A stretch of DNA of 64,000 nt. Source: Thamnidium elegans. Taxonomy: Eukaryota; Mucoromycota; Mucoromycetes; Mucorales; Mucoraceae. Positions within the stretch are counted from its first letter, which is position 1, and each line of letters begins with the position of its first letter. The notes below the pieces were generated by a model that searched no databases, was not told where the DNA came from, and saw only the letters and a list, made by a program, of their open reading frames with translations. The stretch covers positions 151,501 to 215,500 of the forward strand of contig JAIXMG010000027.1 in the NCBI GenBank assembly GCA_025201345.1. Reading direction: 5' to 3'. A program made the position numbers and the translations under genes. This document shows positions 1-12,544 of this stretch, in pieces.

Positions 1-724
1 CGTAATAGTAGTTCAACTTATGTTGCAGATCCTAAAAACGAGTTGGATGTTCAACTTGGTTTGATTGTAAACGAAAGTCCATTTCGGATGAAAGTAAAAA
101 TGGTTCCCGGAGAGGCCGGAAAGTACTGGTTTGGTGATGATCATCCCAGATTAGTGTATTGCCGTATCTTACCCAGCAAAATGGTGATGGTTCGTGTTGG
201 TGGTGGATGGGTTGAATTATCAAAGTAAGTTTTATAATAATAATTTATATTTGTGTAACTTTTTTTTTAAATATTGATGTCATTTATTTTAGGTTTATGA
301 AAGGTACACAAAGGATTATTATTTTTATTTTTTATTTTAAGAAATAAGAATAACACATTACTAATTTTATTCTATCATTTTAGATCATGGTCATAGTGAT
401 AATCTTGCTACCAAGTCGGATAGCGGAGAGACAAGGTACTTGACCGTTAATACTTTCAATGATGTTGATGAAACACCCTCGTTCTCCATTACTACCAGAA
501 GTGGATCTCCTATGGGTCCTGTAGTCGGAACACCTATTATTCGTCGCGGTAGTGGTGTCAGCAGCAGTCTAACTAATCGCTCCTCAAACTCTTCCTCGGG
601 ATATGTGGAAGGAGATAAATTTATACAAACAGATGAAGAAGGCAATCAAGTTGCGCTGAAAATGGTCAAGGCTGATAATTTATCAAAACCTACTAGCTCT
701 AGTAAAAAAAGAAGTGGTATTTAG
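1..724 (+). CDS. GAR (Gas2-related) domain protein, 3' part
   Basis: This is the C-terminal part of a gene that begins before the window. Exons are 1-224, 293-303 and 384-724. The middle exon is only 11 nt, and the join restores the reading TCA-AAG-TTT-ATG-AAA-GAT. The protein carries a Gas2-related domain: a Y-W-F-G-D core, then MVMVRVGGGWVEL and a following acidic segment, which matches the family signature of aromatic-FGD followed by VRVGGGW. GAR domains bind microtubules, so a role linking the protein to the cytoskeleton is inferred from the family. After the domain comes a Ser/Thr-rich, probably disordered tail with a basic end (SSSKKRSGI). Without the 5' part I cannot say whether a calponin-homology or spectrin-like region precedes the domain. 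Domain identification is fairly secure; the protein's exact identity is not. Confidence 0.75.
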
Positions 725-1696
725 TAGTAGACTACTACTACAAAAATTCACTTTTTGTTATAAATAATATATATATATGTATACCTTTTATTAAAAAAAA
801 TAATTTTTTTAATACTGATATTTTTAGACCTTTTTCTGGTTCAAAGTAAAGGGAAATCAAAACATTCTTTTTGTGTCAGGTTCATGAAAAGGAAAAAAAA
901 AAAAAAAAAAAAGAGCTCATCTGATGTATGCATAAATATGTCAGAGTTATGTAGTCTGTCTCCAACGAAGAAGTCTTTTCTTAAAACACACACACACGCA
1001 TACTTTCTCTTTCTTTCTCAAACACGAACACACGATATATGTCGTGTAATTTATAGTTTCTGGACAAAGTGAAAAAAAAAAAGCATTGTAATTGACTTGC
1101 TGCATTATTATTATTATTATTACTTTTAAAAAAAAAAAGGATCCGAAACCAAGATAAAAAGATGTACCATATGTATGTTCATGTTATGGTCGTACAACCA
1201 CAAGAAAACAATCCTTCATCAAACATTTATAACGGAATCTCCGCAATTGTGCGTGTGTGTGTGTGTGTGTGTATCCAAACTTTCCTAGTTTGATTACTTC
1301 AAAACTAACGTGTGTGTAAAAAAATAATCATTGATGGTGTGTTTTTAATCATGTACTATGTAAAATCCGGAACTACACTTTTGTGTTTCCCGCCTTCTCA
1401 AAATCTACATATGACCTGATTGTTGTCAATCACCTTATATTAGTCTAACATGAGGGTGACATAATCCTATACACGTTTTATTCAAATGATTTATGAAACT
1501 TTTTCTTTCTTGGTTACTACCCAAACATTATTAAAGGATTATTGTTTCGAAACATATTCTATCTTTACCAACAGATGCACGTCCTTGAAAAATAAAAACA
1601 AAGAGAGGGAAAATAAAATTTACAATATATACTAACTATTATTGTACCACAAAATTTTTTTGTGTTTATTTAACCAAGCCTTATCCCCCCCCCCCT

Positions 1697-1729
<33 letters not shown>

Positions 1730-1788
1730 ATTTACGCATATATTTTCCTTTTATCTCTACTCCATTTTTTTTTTTTTATTATTATAAT
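725..1788. other. Intergenic, AT-rich, no gene seen
   Basis: This 1.06 kb stretch holds A and T homopolymers, a GT dinucleotide run near 1250-1271, a C run near 1685-1694 followed by an AT run, and short open frames that consist mostly of low-complexity sequence. I see no convincing coding exon or RNA gene. The last part presumably contains the promoter of the downstream gene. Confidence 0.6.
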
Positions 1789-2622
1789 ATGAGAATTCTT
1801 TCAAAAATCTCAATCGAAAAAAAAATTCAACACTGGCCAAAACTAATGAACCGCAACCTGTTAAAAAGGAACGGCAAAGTAAACAATGAAAAAATAACGC
1901 CTAAAAAGTGCGCTGGTTCGACTTGGGTTTCAACCCTCTTTCAAAAGATCTGTCATAGTAAAAAACCATTACCTGTAACCGACCTTCAACATATCGTTAT
2001 TTGTGAAAAGAATGTATCTGGTATCATGGTTTCATATGACGATAAGCCTGCAAAAGTGAGTGTTACAGATGGTGGTACCCAAAACGTCGCAGAAAAAACG
2101 GTGTCTGTTCGTCCATTCTTTCGATACAGTATGAATAACACTGACCTACGCAGCTTTCAATACCGCCGTATTACACAACCATTTAAACCTGTTTACGAAG
2201 TGGAATGGCAAAAGGATCAATGGTTACAACTTGATAAGTCTACCAACAAGCAAATTGAAGGGTTACGAAAGAATGGGTTCTCTAGAGTACCTATCCGTAA
2301 AGATGCAATTCTAATGAAACATATCATGTATGATGATCCTTCTGAACTAGATATTTTATTAGAATTGGATCTTTGTAACAACAACAATGAGTCAAAAAAG
2401 AATATAACGGATGAACAATCTTTCCTTCCTTTCTCAGTTCGTCGTACCCACTGGTGGCATACTTCTTATCAAATCGGGCAAGCAAATTTACCAGACTGGG
2501 TAGATACTGATATTTGTTGTACTCCTTCCGTTCCTTCGGTCTTTACTGTCGTTTCAAATAATTATTCAAGGTCTATTAAGCCTCTACAATACAATGAGCC
2601 TCCTTATATATTAGCCCAATAG
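1789..2622 (+). CDS. Uncharacterised protein, possible WWE-like region
   Basis: Single-exon gene of 277 aa. The frame is open further upstream, but that part is translated from AT and C microsatellites, so I chose the ATG at 1789, which starts MRILSKISIEKKIQ. The N-terminus is basic (K/R/N-rich) without an obvious transmembrane segment. Around residues 125-165 the pattern VEWQKDQWLQLDKSTNKQIE, followed by a spaced hydrophobic stretch, resembles a WWE-type fold (W, W, then I-E). A second Trp-rich patch, RRTHWWHTSY, lies near the C-terminus. WWE domains are found in ubiquitin and ADP-ribose related proteins and in some phospholipases, but I cannot assign a function here. I do not recognise an orthologue. 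The conservation-like codon pattern and length argue for a real gene. Confidence 0.6.
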   Translation: MRILSKISIEKKIQHWPKLMNRNLLKRNGKVNNEKITPKKCAGSTWVSTLFQKICHSKKPLPVTDLQHIVICEKNVSGIMVSYDDKPAKVSVTDGGTQNVAEKTVSVRPFFRYSMNNTDLRSFQYRRITQPFKPVYEVEWQKDQWLQLDKSTNKQIEGLRKNGFSRVPIRKDAILMKHIMYDDPSELDILLELDLCNNNNESKKNITDEQSFLPFSVRRTHWWHTSYQIGQANLPDWVDTDICCTPSVPSVFTVVSNNYSRSIKPLQYNEPPYILAQ

Positions 2623-3877
2623 GTTTAGGTTCTCTTTCTTTTAACACACACTCGTTTTATTATTATTGCTTATCCTTATGAAAATTCATTTTATATCCTG
2701 TAATTTTAATTATATCCCCCCACTTTATTATTCCATCGTTTGTATATTTTTCTTTCACTCTTTCATTTTTACTCTCTCTTTTCGATCGTTTTTACTTATA
2801 TAAAATAATAAAAAGCAAACCGAATTTGTTTTTTAAATTGTAATTTATGAACAGGTTTAATTAAAAAAAAACTTTAGATCACGTTGGAGAATATCTCGAT
2901 AAAAGGAAAATTAATTTGTAAAGAAGGAGGTTTGGCTGAAATGAACTCTTATGAGGTGATTTTTTTTTTTTTTTGCAAGTGGCTAAACCATTTAAGGGTT
3001 TCGTGTAAAGAATGAATGTTGTTTTCTCTTGGTTTAGAAGATCCTTTTTTGAAAGGAACAGTTTACCCGCTCTTTGCAGTGTGAGCTGTACAAATTTGGG
3101 TTAATTTAAATGTGAAAAAAAAAAAGTGGAGTTTTAAGAGAATAAGATGTACGCAGTTGAAAGATCGAATTCGGTCTAATAAGAGAGTATCCGGTATAAC
3201 AGTTACCGTGGATATAGGGAGTGTTATGCAGAAAACTATATTGTATCAAGAAAAAAGAAGGGGGGTTTTTCCCGAGGTAAAAAGTACTATTCTCTCACAC
3301 TAGTTTACTATATGTTAATTTATTTTAGTTTGTGCCAGTTACCGAAAACAAGGGCTTTCTGTCAGTTGTCACAAAAACAGTTTTTTCTTTCTTTTTCAGT
3401 AGTTTTTATATTATTTGTTTATTTCCAAGTGGATGGAGGTACAGAAACTATAAAAACGTTTTTTTTTAAAGCTTATTCTCTATAATTTTTATGCAGTGTG
3501 TACACAAACAAAAGATTTTTTCTTTTTAAGATAAAAAAAAAAGAAAGTATTCTTTGAAACCGTCGATCACTTTGAATCTTATTACGCTTTTAGTTTATCA
3601 AAATTATATAAATCTGCTACTACTACCAGTACTACAAAAAGAAGGGGGATAAGAATAAAAAAAAAAAGCAGTTAAATATCGGTGTTCTAAAGCCCTCACC
3701 GTGGGTGAAAGAGAGTGAGAGTGAGAGTGAGAGAGAGAGAGAGACATTTGGAAACTATCACGTGTAATCAGCAAAAAAGACATTTGGTATTAGAAATACA
3801 TAATTCCCTGACAACCATATTTATTTGTTTTTTTCTCACCCCTTTTTTTTCCCCCATTTTCTTTCACTTTCTCATAC
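2623..3877. other. Intergenic with GA-rich microsatellite
   Basis: About 1.25 kb between two plus-strand genes. It holds CT/A-rich low-complexity sequence, several A/T homopolymers and a GAGTGA/GA repeat at about 3706-3745 close to the next start. A 63-codon open frame at 3112-3303 begins in a poly-A run and has no recognisable features, so I do not call it. The CT-rich stretch just before 3878 is typical of fungal core promoters. Confidence 0.5.
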
Positions 3878-5998
3878 ATGTCTTCTCCACCAACATTTAG
3901 TTTACAAAATACTTTACCTAGGTTACCCGTTCCTTCCTTAGAAGAATCATGCGCCCTGTATTTAAAGTCCATCATCCCACTTCAAACACCTCAAGAGCAC
4001 GCAAATACAAAGTCTATTGTTGCTGATTTCCTTGCAAGTGATTTATCAAAGTCTTTACAACAGCGCTTAATCGATATTGATCATGTCTCTCCTACTAATT
4101 GGTTAGAAGATAATTACTGGTTAAAGAAAGGTAATAGCATATATACTTTTATAATTATGATATTAATTTTTTATTTATTTATATTAGCTTACTTGGAATG
4201 GCGTGAACCTTTAATGGTCAATAGTAACTGGTACATTCTTGGCCAAGTAGATGCGGGACAACCAAAACAACTTTTAGCTAATAACGGTGTACAAGCAACT
4301 GGTCTTTACTCTCAATTTCAAGTGCGTAGAGCTGCCCATATGATTCGTCGTGGTTTAGAATATAAAGAAATCCTTGACAGGTAAGGAAAATCATATGTGT
4401 ACAATACGTTTTTGTGTGTGTACTCAATTTTTTTTTTTTTTTTTTTTTTGGTAGGCAAGAATTACCCGTAGATATGGTAAGAGGTAACAAATCACTATGT
4501 ATGTGGCAATACAGCTCCATATTCTCTGTCACTCGGGTTCCTTTACATCACTGTGACACACTTGTGAAAGCCAACGCTAAAGAAATTCGACACATTGTTG
4601 TTCTTTTACGTGACCAAATTTATAAATTGGATATTTATAAACAAGATACATGGATTTTACTTACAACAGACGAAATTGAAGAGTAAATAATACTTTACTC
4701 ACAAAACAAAACAAAAAAACTAATATTATTTATTCTTTTTTAGCGCACTTTTAACTTTAATTCATCATGTTGAAAATCTATCCAAGTCTAGTGTACCTGT
4801 CTGCCTCTTGACCTCCTGGCATCGTGATAACTGGGCCGTATCCCGCAACCACCTATTATCAATGGAACCTACACTCCACCGTCATAACCTAGATCAAATC
4901 GAAACCGCCTTATTTGCAGTTGCTTTAGACGACCACTCAAGCGGTATTGATAACCACTCATGGACCAAAACCATGTTCTGCGGCCACCAAGGGTTAGGTA
5001 ACGGTCATAACCGTTGGTTTGATAAATCATTTACACTTGTTGTTGAAAACAACGGTATGTGCGGCTTCTCCGGTGAGCACTCACCTGTCGACGCCTTGAC
5101 TGTCAGTTACATCTTTGACCACATGTTGCAGGAACCCGTTACAGGACCTAAAACGCACCAATTTATTTATCCTTCAACATCTTACACTTCTCAAAAGAGC
5201 GTGTCATTTGAACACTTGCTATTCAAGACAGATACCAAATTAAACGAGTACTTGGCTGCTGCGCAAATATCTGCTGATGCTACCGCATCTCTTTCCGATT
5301 CCAATGTATTGGTCTTTAAAGACTACGGTACAAGCTGGATTAAAAAGACCGGCCGTGTTCCTCCTGACGCCTTTTACCAAATGGTCCTTCAATTAGCTTA
5401 CTATCGTGTCCATAAAACCGTAACTCCTACTTATGAAACTGCCTCCACCAGAAAGTACTTGCGTGGTCGCACTGAAACCATTCGTACACTTAGTGTTGAC
5501 AGTAAAAATTTCGTTGAAGGCTTTGATAATGAAAAATTAAGTCCTGCTGAAAGGTACCAATTGCTAGTGAAAGCTACTTCTGCTCATAGGGATTATACAG
5601 CTATTGCTAGTGACGGTCATGGCTGCGATCGTCATTTGTTAGTACTTCGCTTGTTAAACGCAGATCATCAGATGCTGAACGAAAAGGGCGAATTGGTAAA
5701 CGTACCAATGCATCCTTTCTTTACTGATCCTATTCACGGTCAATCGCAAATCTGGAGGTTGAGTACTTCTGGTCTTCACGCTGGTATTCGATTAATGGGT
5801 ACTGGATTTGGTACTGTCTATCCTGACGGTTACGGTATTAATTATATGGCCGCACCTACTCTAGTTAAATTTGGTATTGAAAGTAAACGTGTACCCGAGA
5901 CAGTAGAAACAACCAAGTTTATGCAAGTGATGGAAAATGTACTTTTAGATTTACGTACTGTATGTGAACAAGTGAATGGAGTAGATTCAAAATTATAG
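3878..5998 (+). CDS. Carnitine O-acetyltransferase, peroxisomal
   Basis: Transfers acetyl groups between CoA and carnitine, which lets acetyl units leave peroxisomes and mitochondria. Exons are 3878-4130, 4188-4380, 4455-4682 and 4744-5998, giving 642 aa, the usual length for the family. Choline/carnitine acyltransferase signatures are clear: the N-terminal P-x-L-P-VPSLEE segment, the catalytic histidine in GEHSPVDALT (about His337), the DKSFTLVVENNG block, and the C-terminal GTGFGTVYPDGYGINY block. The protein ends in SKL, a canonical PTS1, so peroxisomal import is expected. There is no clear mitochondrial presequence at the chosen ATG, although fungal CAT2 genes can make a longer form from an upstream start. 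The gene converges with the arrestin gene, with 83 bp between the stop codons. Confidence 0.93.
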
Positions 5999-6081
5999 AA
6001 AAAAGGGGAGGAGGGGGTATTTTGTTATTATTAAATATTAAATAAAATATATATATAAATATAAATGAGTATTATTTTTTT

Positions 6082-7532
6082 TTAAGATGCCTTGTTTTTC
6101 TGTTGCTGCTTCTTTTCTTTTCTTTCTTTTCGTTTAATAATAGCTAATAAATCACCATCATCAGAATCATCTTCTGAAGAAGAAGAAGAAGAAGAGGATA
6201 TATAGGTAGTTGAGTAATGAGGCTCTTGTTGTTCATGAATAGGAGAAGTTAATGGTATGAAATGATTTGGTAGTGGTTCGAGTATATGCGTAGGTACATC
6301 AGATTCAGTTTCTTCTCTACTACTGCTACTATAAATGGATCTATTCGTTTGTTGATAAATCAGTGGACGTTGATACTGATGACTATTCCGATTTATATTA
6401 TGATGATTTGGGTATAAAGAATCCGGATGATTATTATAATACGAAGGTAATCTATCCGGTGAAGAAACAGTTGTAATTTGTGAAGTATTTCTGGTCAAGT
6501 TATTATGATGTTGATTAAACTCCCAGGAACGACTTGATCTCCAAGAAGAAACAGAATTATAAGATCTATTTGAAGTCTTTGAAGCGGTTGAATCCGATCT
6601 TCCTACTAGAGTGCTTTCGCCACCATTGGAATGACGGTGAGCGGTAGTTAAAGTTGAAGTAGAGCTATTATTTGTATGCCAAGATGGTAAAATACCAGAA
6701 TTCGTTCTTCCTTCATCCGTCGAGCGTAAAGATTCAATGTCATCCTCTTCTTGTTCCGTGTTTCCTTCATTGTCATCAGATAATACAGTATCATGAATAT
6801 CATGTGAGTATTTATTTTCTCCTTCGTCATCGTCGTCAATAGGTACAGCCGCACGAGGCCATGTACCAACTACAATGGGTAAATCCAGTACACAATTATT
6901 CTTTCCTCCAAATGATACTGTTACTCTAACTTTATAATGAAATCGAAGTACTTTATCCTTGTATCGAATAGAAGGAGGTGTTGAAGTTGGTATAGATAAC
7001 TGACACTGCAAAGTTTGTTTATAATGAGGTGACTTGATATCAATAAAATAAGGTGTACTTCGAATTACCGTCTCTTTAAATACTGTATGTCTCGTTGTTC
7101 TAATTTCTACCGTTCTAACAAGATCGATTGTCACACCATCCTTACGTGAGAATGATGTAAAATGATCAATTATAATTTTAAGCGGAACGATATCACCTTA
7201 AAAAAAATTAGCGTTAAAAAAAAAAAGATTTTTTTTTTTTATTGTTACCTCTTGTGAAACCTAGACGAGGCATAGATGCCCTCACCATGCATTTTTGATT
7301 ATATTTTGCGTGCGGAAGCATTATATCTAGACTCTTTTCTTGAGGCACTTTAAACTGATCTTTTCCGATATCGATAAATTCCAGTAACAACACAACGTAT
7401 TCTACCTTTGGACACAGGGATTCTGGTAGCATGGGTCTGTCTAACAATGCATTAATTGTATAACGGATATGACCTTTCTTGCCAAACTTTTTTTTTGAGA
7501 AAAAAAAAAATTGTAAATTAGAAATGAATGAC

Positions 7533-7567
<35 letters not shown>

Positions 7568-7954
7568 AAAGAAAAACTAACCTCCATAGAGCTTGGCAAA
7601 TTCAAGTTCTTTGGTACAATAAACTGAAAAGGAAAAGTATGCTCAGAAGCATCCAAAATAGTTTGTTTCGACTTATTGTCTTGGTCTACAGCAAGTACAA
7701 TAGTATTTTGAAATAAAGTGCTTGTTTCTTTTTCTTTCAGGTGGACGTAAACTTGACCAGAGAATTTAAGTTGAATCAAGTTGACTTTAATGGCACTTTT
7801 TGGGTGTACAATGACAAGACCTATTTTATGTTAGATAATATTATTATTATTTTGAAGCAGCCAAGTTACCTTTGATAGTTTCGCCTGGAAAGTAAAACTT
7901 TTCTTCTTCTAAACGAATGTCTATTATTTTACTTGTCAAATGTCGTGTTAGCAT
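6082..7954 (-). CDS. Alpha-arrestin (ART-like) trafficking adaptor
   Basis: Arrestin-fold adaptors recruit Rsp5/Nedd4-type ubiquitin ligases to plasma-membrane transporters. Exons on the minus strand are 7954-7870, 7820-7582, 7486-7249 and 7196-6082 (558 aa). The N-lobe covers roughly residues 1-160, with a typical GHIRYTINALLDRP strand. The C-lobe covers about 185-300 and includes VTVSFGG and LDLPIVVGTWPR. The remaining tail is Ser/Asn-rich, acidic in places, and ends in a Ser-Asp-Glu patch followed by a Lys/Gln-rich segment. One LPSY motif in the tail resembles a degenerate PY motif; I see no perfect PPxY. The second intron contains a 33-nt homopolymer in the genomic plus strand (T, 7534-7566). 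The divergent promoter is shared with the VPS9 gene (432 bp between starts). Confidence 0.88.
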
Positions 7955-8386
7955 GGAGAGATAAAAAATAAAATATAGTAACAGAGAGAAGAGGAAGAAG
8001 AAAAAAAAAAGATTTATTTTTTTTTAGTGCTTATCTTATACGCTTGTGACTTGGGCAAAAAAAAAAAAAAAAAAAAAAAAGAAAAAAAAAATATATATTA
8101 TGTAGTACTTTACTATGTTACTAGTTTTGTAGTAATGATATTAAACGTAGTTCTTTCTTCTTTAATAGTATTTTCATTTGGGGAAGGTGAGGAAGGGGAT
8201 AACTTTACAGTTACAAACTTTTTTTTTTTTTTGGGCCGTGACTTTTTGTGGGAAATGTTTCCCTTTTCTTTTTTTTATATATATATTTCTTTTTTCTTCT
8301 TGTTCTTTTTAATAAACCCTATTATTTTATTTTATTCATTTGTAACTGCACAATTTATTAACAACCTCAACAACAACAAAAAAAAA

Positions 8387-8501
8387 ATGACTTTACCCTT
8401 CTTTCATAAAAGTGGAGTTAAAAAAAAGAAGGAAACAAAGAGTAGAACGGAATCTAGTTACCCAACACTTTCTTCATTAATACAAAAAACTGCACCAATA
8501 G

Positions 8502-8542
<41 letters not shown>

Positions 8543-11124
8543 GAGTCTGAATTACTACAAGCAGAAGAATTGGATGAAAACTTTTTTTATAAACATGTAA
8601 TGACTCACTTTCACTCTTTATTTTGTGAATCAGCCATTGTTTGTATACCTCATTCAAGGTCTATTGAAGGACTTGTTTTAACAAAAGATATTATTGGTAA
8701 AAAAAAACAAGATTTTTTTTATTTTTTTATGCATAATTAAAACCCTTATAATAGAGACGCATTGCTTTCAAACATCTCCTTATTTTTGTGGTCAATATAG
8801 AGCTACCAAACAAAAGCAAAAGATTATTGAATTAGATGATCCTATTATTTCAACAATTGAAGGCTTTAAAGAAGTACGTACTGTACATATAATGGATGAA
8901 GAAGTTTCTTACAAAAGAAATAACAAGATTAGAATATTATTAATAGATAGACTTTTGGAAGGTGAACCACCCGTAAGTTTTTTTTTTTTTTTTTTTTTTT
9001 TTTTTGTATATAATTAAACAATAAATCTAAATAATTATTTTAGAAATATCATTACCATAAACATGCTATTACTATTCCACCTGTTCGTAACTCTAGAACG
9101 TAAGTCATATGAATAATAAAAAAATTATGAAACTTGCTAATAATAATAAAAAAAATAACCCCTAATTTTTTTTTTTTTTTGTGTGTAGTGATTTAGAATT
9201 TTTAAACATGTTTCCTGAAAACTTGGAAGCTCTTTATGAATTACAAACTGCAGTGCAAGAATTTACAGATTCTTACGTATATATAAAAGGCTACAACAAA
9301 TGTACGGTGGAAAGAATACAACACATGTATATGAAGACGTACAGGGTAATTTATATATTAGTATACATGTAATCGTACTAACCCTTTGTTTCTGTAGACT
9401 ATATTACAAAGAAATAAATTACTACAAGATTCATGTCGTACACCATCTGAGCATGATCAATTTTTAGAACTAGTAGAAAAGTAATATACATATATATTAT
9501 ACTCTCTCTCCCTCTCTCTCTCTATCTCTCTTTTATATATTATTTACCTTTTATTATTTTATGTAGCGTTGTCATGAGTTTCTTGCATAAAAAAATTTGG
9601 ATTCAATCACTACAATCACTATTATCTTCTCAAGATAACTATCTCGATACAGTATGCTATACCTATTCAACCGTCACTTTATCTCAGTACTCAATTCGAT
9701 ATCCTATTTCTGAAATGAATCTATCTTGCTTTCGAGACGCCATCAATAACTTTAAAAGATTAGATTCTGATATCATTGATACAACCACAAAGCATTCTCA
9801 ACTGGCTTTTACTCCGCTTGAAAAATTAACTGTCTTGAAGACTACTTTGGATTTAATATCTTTGGCTGTATCTGACTATGTAAAAGATTTTGGCAATGGC
9901 ACATGTGGTAAAATAGTATTTATTTATTTATTGTATGTATACTTATTTTATTTTATTCTAGATACTTCTGTTACTGCAGATGAATTAATTCCTTTACTTG
10001 CATTTGTTATTGTTCAAAGTAATGTACCTAGACTTGCAAGTTTGATTTATTATATGCAGTATTATAGATTAGCCAGAATGGTAGAAGGATCTGTATACAG
10101 GTAATATATATATATATATATATATTGCTGTTAAAATTGTGTTAAACAAATTTTGTTGTTGTTCAGTTTTGTCGTTACAACAATGAAAACTGCTTGCGAG
10201 TTTTTAAAAGATGACCCATTGTCATTAAACGATGCAAGTTCGGTCAGTTCAAGTATTTCTGCAGGATCATTATCAACAATAAACCTATCACCTGAGCGAC
10301 CCAGATCTGTATCATTCAGTTCGACAAACAAATTTGGAAAGCCAATTAGTGCACCATCTCATCACGTTAACTCTGCTCGATTCTCTCTTAACCATCGAAA
10401 ATCCCAAAGTGCCGACCTGTACGGTCTTACCGATTTAACGATTAGTGCCAGTAACAGTAATAGTAGCATACACCCATCTCCATTAGAACAAGAAGTATTG
10501 GACGCAGATATCGAAGAAGATCATTACAGTACCAGTAGTGCCGCCAGTAGTAACAGTAACAGTAGGCGAAACTCGGCAATTATTAGACCTCATATGGTTT
10601 TACCTAACCCACGAACGGGTGAAAATCGAAAGAGCCTAGATATTCCCAACGATTGGCTATTGCCAAATTATACAACCAATAATAATCGATATAAATTAAT
10701 TCCATCTCGTAATTTAGGTTTATCAAAACCTATGGTTACAACCACCTTCCCATCTATATCCAATTCTACTCCTTTACCCGTCGATTTATTACCTGATACC
10801 GATTTACCGATCGCTTCTTCTACTCATTCATTACCTCCTGTCATTGATATACCAAAGCTTGGTAGGTCCCTTAGCACCTCAACTGTTATCAAGAAGAAAT
10901 TAACACAACCACCAAAAGTGATTAATATACGGGATAGAATATCCTTTGACGGTATAAGAAGACCTGCTTCCATATGCATCGATACAAGATCACTTCATAG
11001 TATTGAAGATGGTAGAGAAGATTCGGAAGAATTAATGGGCGATTTCTTACGAGGTTTAAGTAAAATAGATGGTAATGTCGTTGGTGAAAGAACTGGCTCA
11101 ATTAAAACATTTAGGCACTTTTAA
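8387..11124 (+). CDS. VPS9-domain protein, Rab5-type GEF candidate
   Basis: Eight exons (8387-8696, 8755-8972, 9044-9099, 9189-9345, 9398-9480, 9567-9907, 9962-10100, 10167-11124) encode 753 aa. The start is the first ATG after the CAAC-rich leader. Residues about 325-450 form a VPS9 domain: TADELIPLLAFVIVQSN, then a YYMQYYRL segment and the SFVVTTMKTACEFL helix. These domains activate Rab5/Vps21-class GTPases on endosomes, so an endocytic role is inferred. The region before VPS9 is helical and probably corresponds to the helical bundle that precedes it in such GEFs. A pure CAA run near 8503-8541 encodes polyglutamine at about residues 40-52. The C-terminal 300 residues are Ser/Asn-rich and look disordered, with several RKS/RNS-type phospho-site-like motifs. 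Confidence 0.85.
8503..8542 (+). repeat. CAA microsatellite encoding polyglutamine
   Basis: A run of pure CAA codons in exon 1 of the VPS9-domain gene encodes an uninterrupted glutamine tract. Trinucleotide runs like this are prone to length variation; the protein is otherwise in frame on both sides. Confidence 0.9.
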
Positions 11125-11284
11125 CAGAAGAAAAAAAGAAAAAAATTGTGTTACCCTCCCTCTCCCCAATATTGATTCCCCCCCCCACACACATTTTTTT
11201 TTTTTTTTTTTTTTTTAATTATATCAAAAATAAAATTATAGCAGTAAAGATATTTATTTATTTACATTAGAAAAGGTATTTTTC

Positions 11285-12508
11285 TTATTTTTTAGCAATA
11301 AAGACTAAAGGTTCTTCACAATTGGTTGCAATAGTACCAGCAATACGAGTAACTGGTTCCGGTCTCTTTCCACTTGCAGTCTTGATCTCAAAATTCTTTA
11401 AAAGATACACCAACGACATTTGAATTTCCTGTACCGCAAAGAATCTACCAGGACATAAATGTTTGCCCATACCAAACGAAACGAAATCTCTTGCTGGTGT
11501 CGTACTAATTCTATTCAAGGACATATCAGGGTCCATGTCATCTACCTCGGAACGAATCACATTGTTACCAAAATTCAATTGACGAAGCGAAGATTCAACA
11601 ATACGTCCTTTAGGCACTTGATACCCATTGGCAAACGTATAATCATGCATAGCCTTTTTACCGTTAGCTAAACGATCAGAACCTTGACGAAGCACTTCTC
11701 TCATAAAGTTATTTAAAAACTTCATTTGACCGAGTTCAGCGTGAGTAATGGGCGCACTACCAGGACAAACCTCTTCAATTTCTTGTAACAATCTAGCCAT
11801 TAAATCAGGACGAGCAAGTAACCAGTAAAGACTGAAACTCAAGTTCATGGAAGTCGTATGTACTGAAGCAAACGCCACCATCAAGACTGCATGAGCAAGT
11901 TCAATTTCATTAAAGTGGATTGGGTTTCCGTTTTCATCTGTATCTGTATACTCTACAAGACCTTGCAAGAAATTCTCTTCCATACCATGAGCTTCACCTG
12001 CCTCTTCTGCAAGTCTCATCTTTTCACGACGTTGGATAATGACGGGCGCAATATATTTAGCCATGACATCTTGATGTTTCTTTGCCGATTGAACGTAAGG
12101 TAAAACCAACTTGTGCAAGAACTTGGGGACAATCATAAACAACGCAACATTTTTAATCACATCGCCTGTAAATCCTGCAAACGATTGAATCACTTCTTTA
12201 TTCAATCCAAATTCATCGCCGACTAAACTGGGTACACTCATATAAGCAACAAAGTTTTGGAAAAATAAACTGGGTTCTTGAATATGATTGATGTCTTGCT
12301 TGAGAAGCTCGTCAACCGCGTTTTCAAGACCGCGTTGGATACCAGGGACGTATTGAGGCATCTTGGCGTTAGGGATTGCAAATTTAGCTACGACTGGGTT
12401 GACTCGGATACCAATGTCCATAATATCTGCGTCGAAAACATAATCAAGATGAAGAAGATCTAATATTCAAAAAGTAAAAATATTAATATCAAAATGATTA
12501 AAAGAAGG

Positions 12509-12544
<36 letters not shown>

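Noticed and set aside
884..1072. 62-codon open frame
   Set aside because: It starts in a poly-A run and contains CA and CT repeats; no conserved features.
1642..1788. Upstream extension of the 277-aa protein
   Set aside because: The extension is translated from C, TA and T repeats and reads as low-complexity Pro/Ile/Tyr/Phe; the ATG at 1789 is the better start.
3112..3303. 63-codon open frame
   Set aside because: Begins with a poly-A derived Lys run, no recognisable motif, no support from context.
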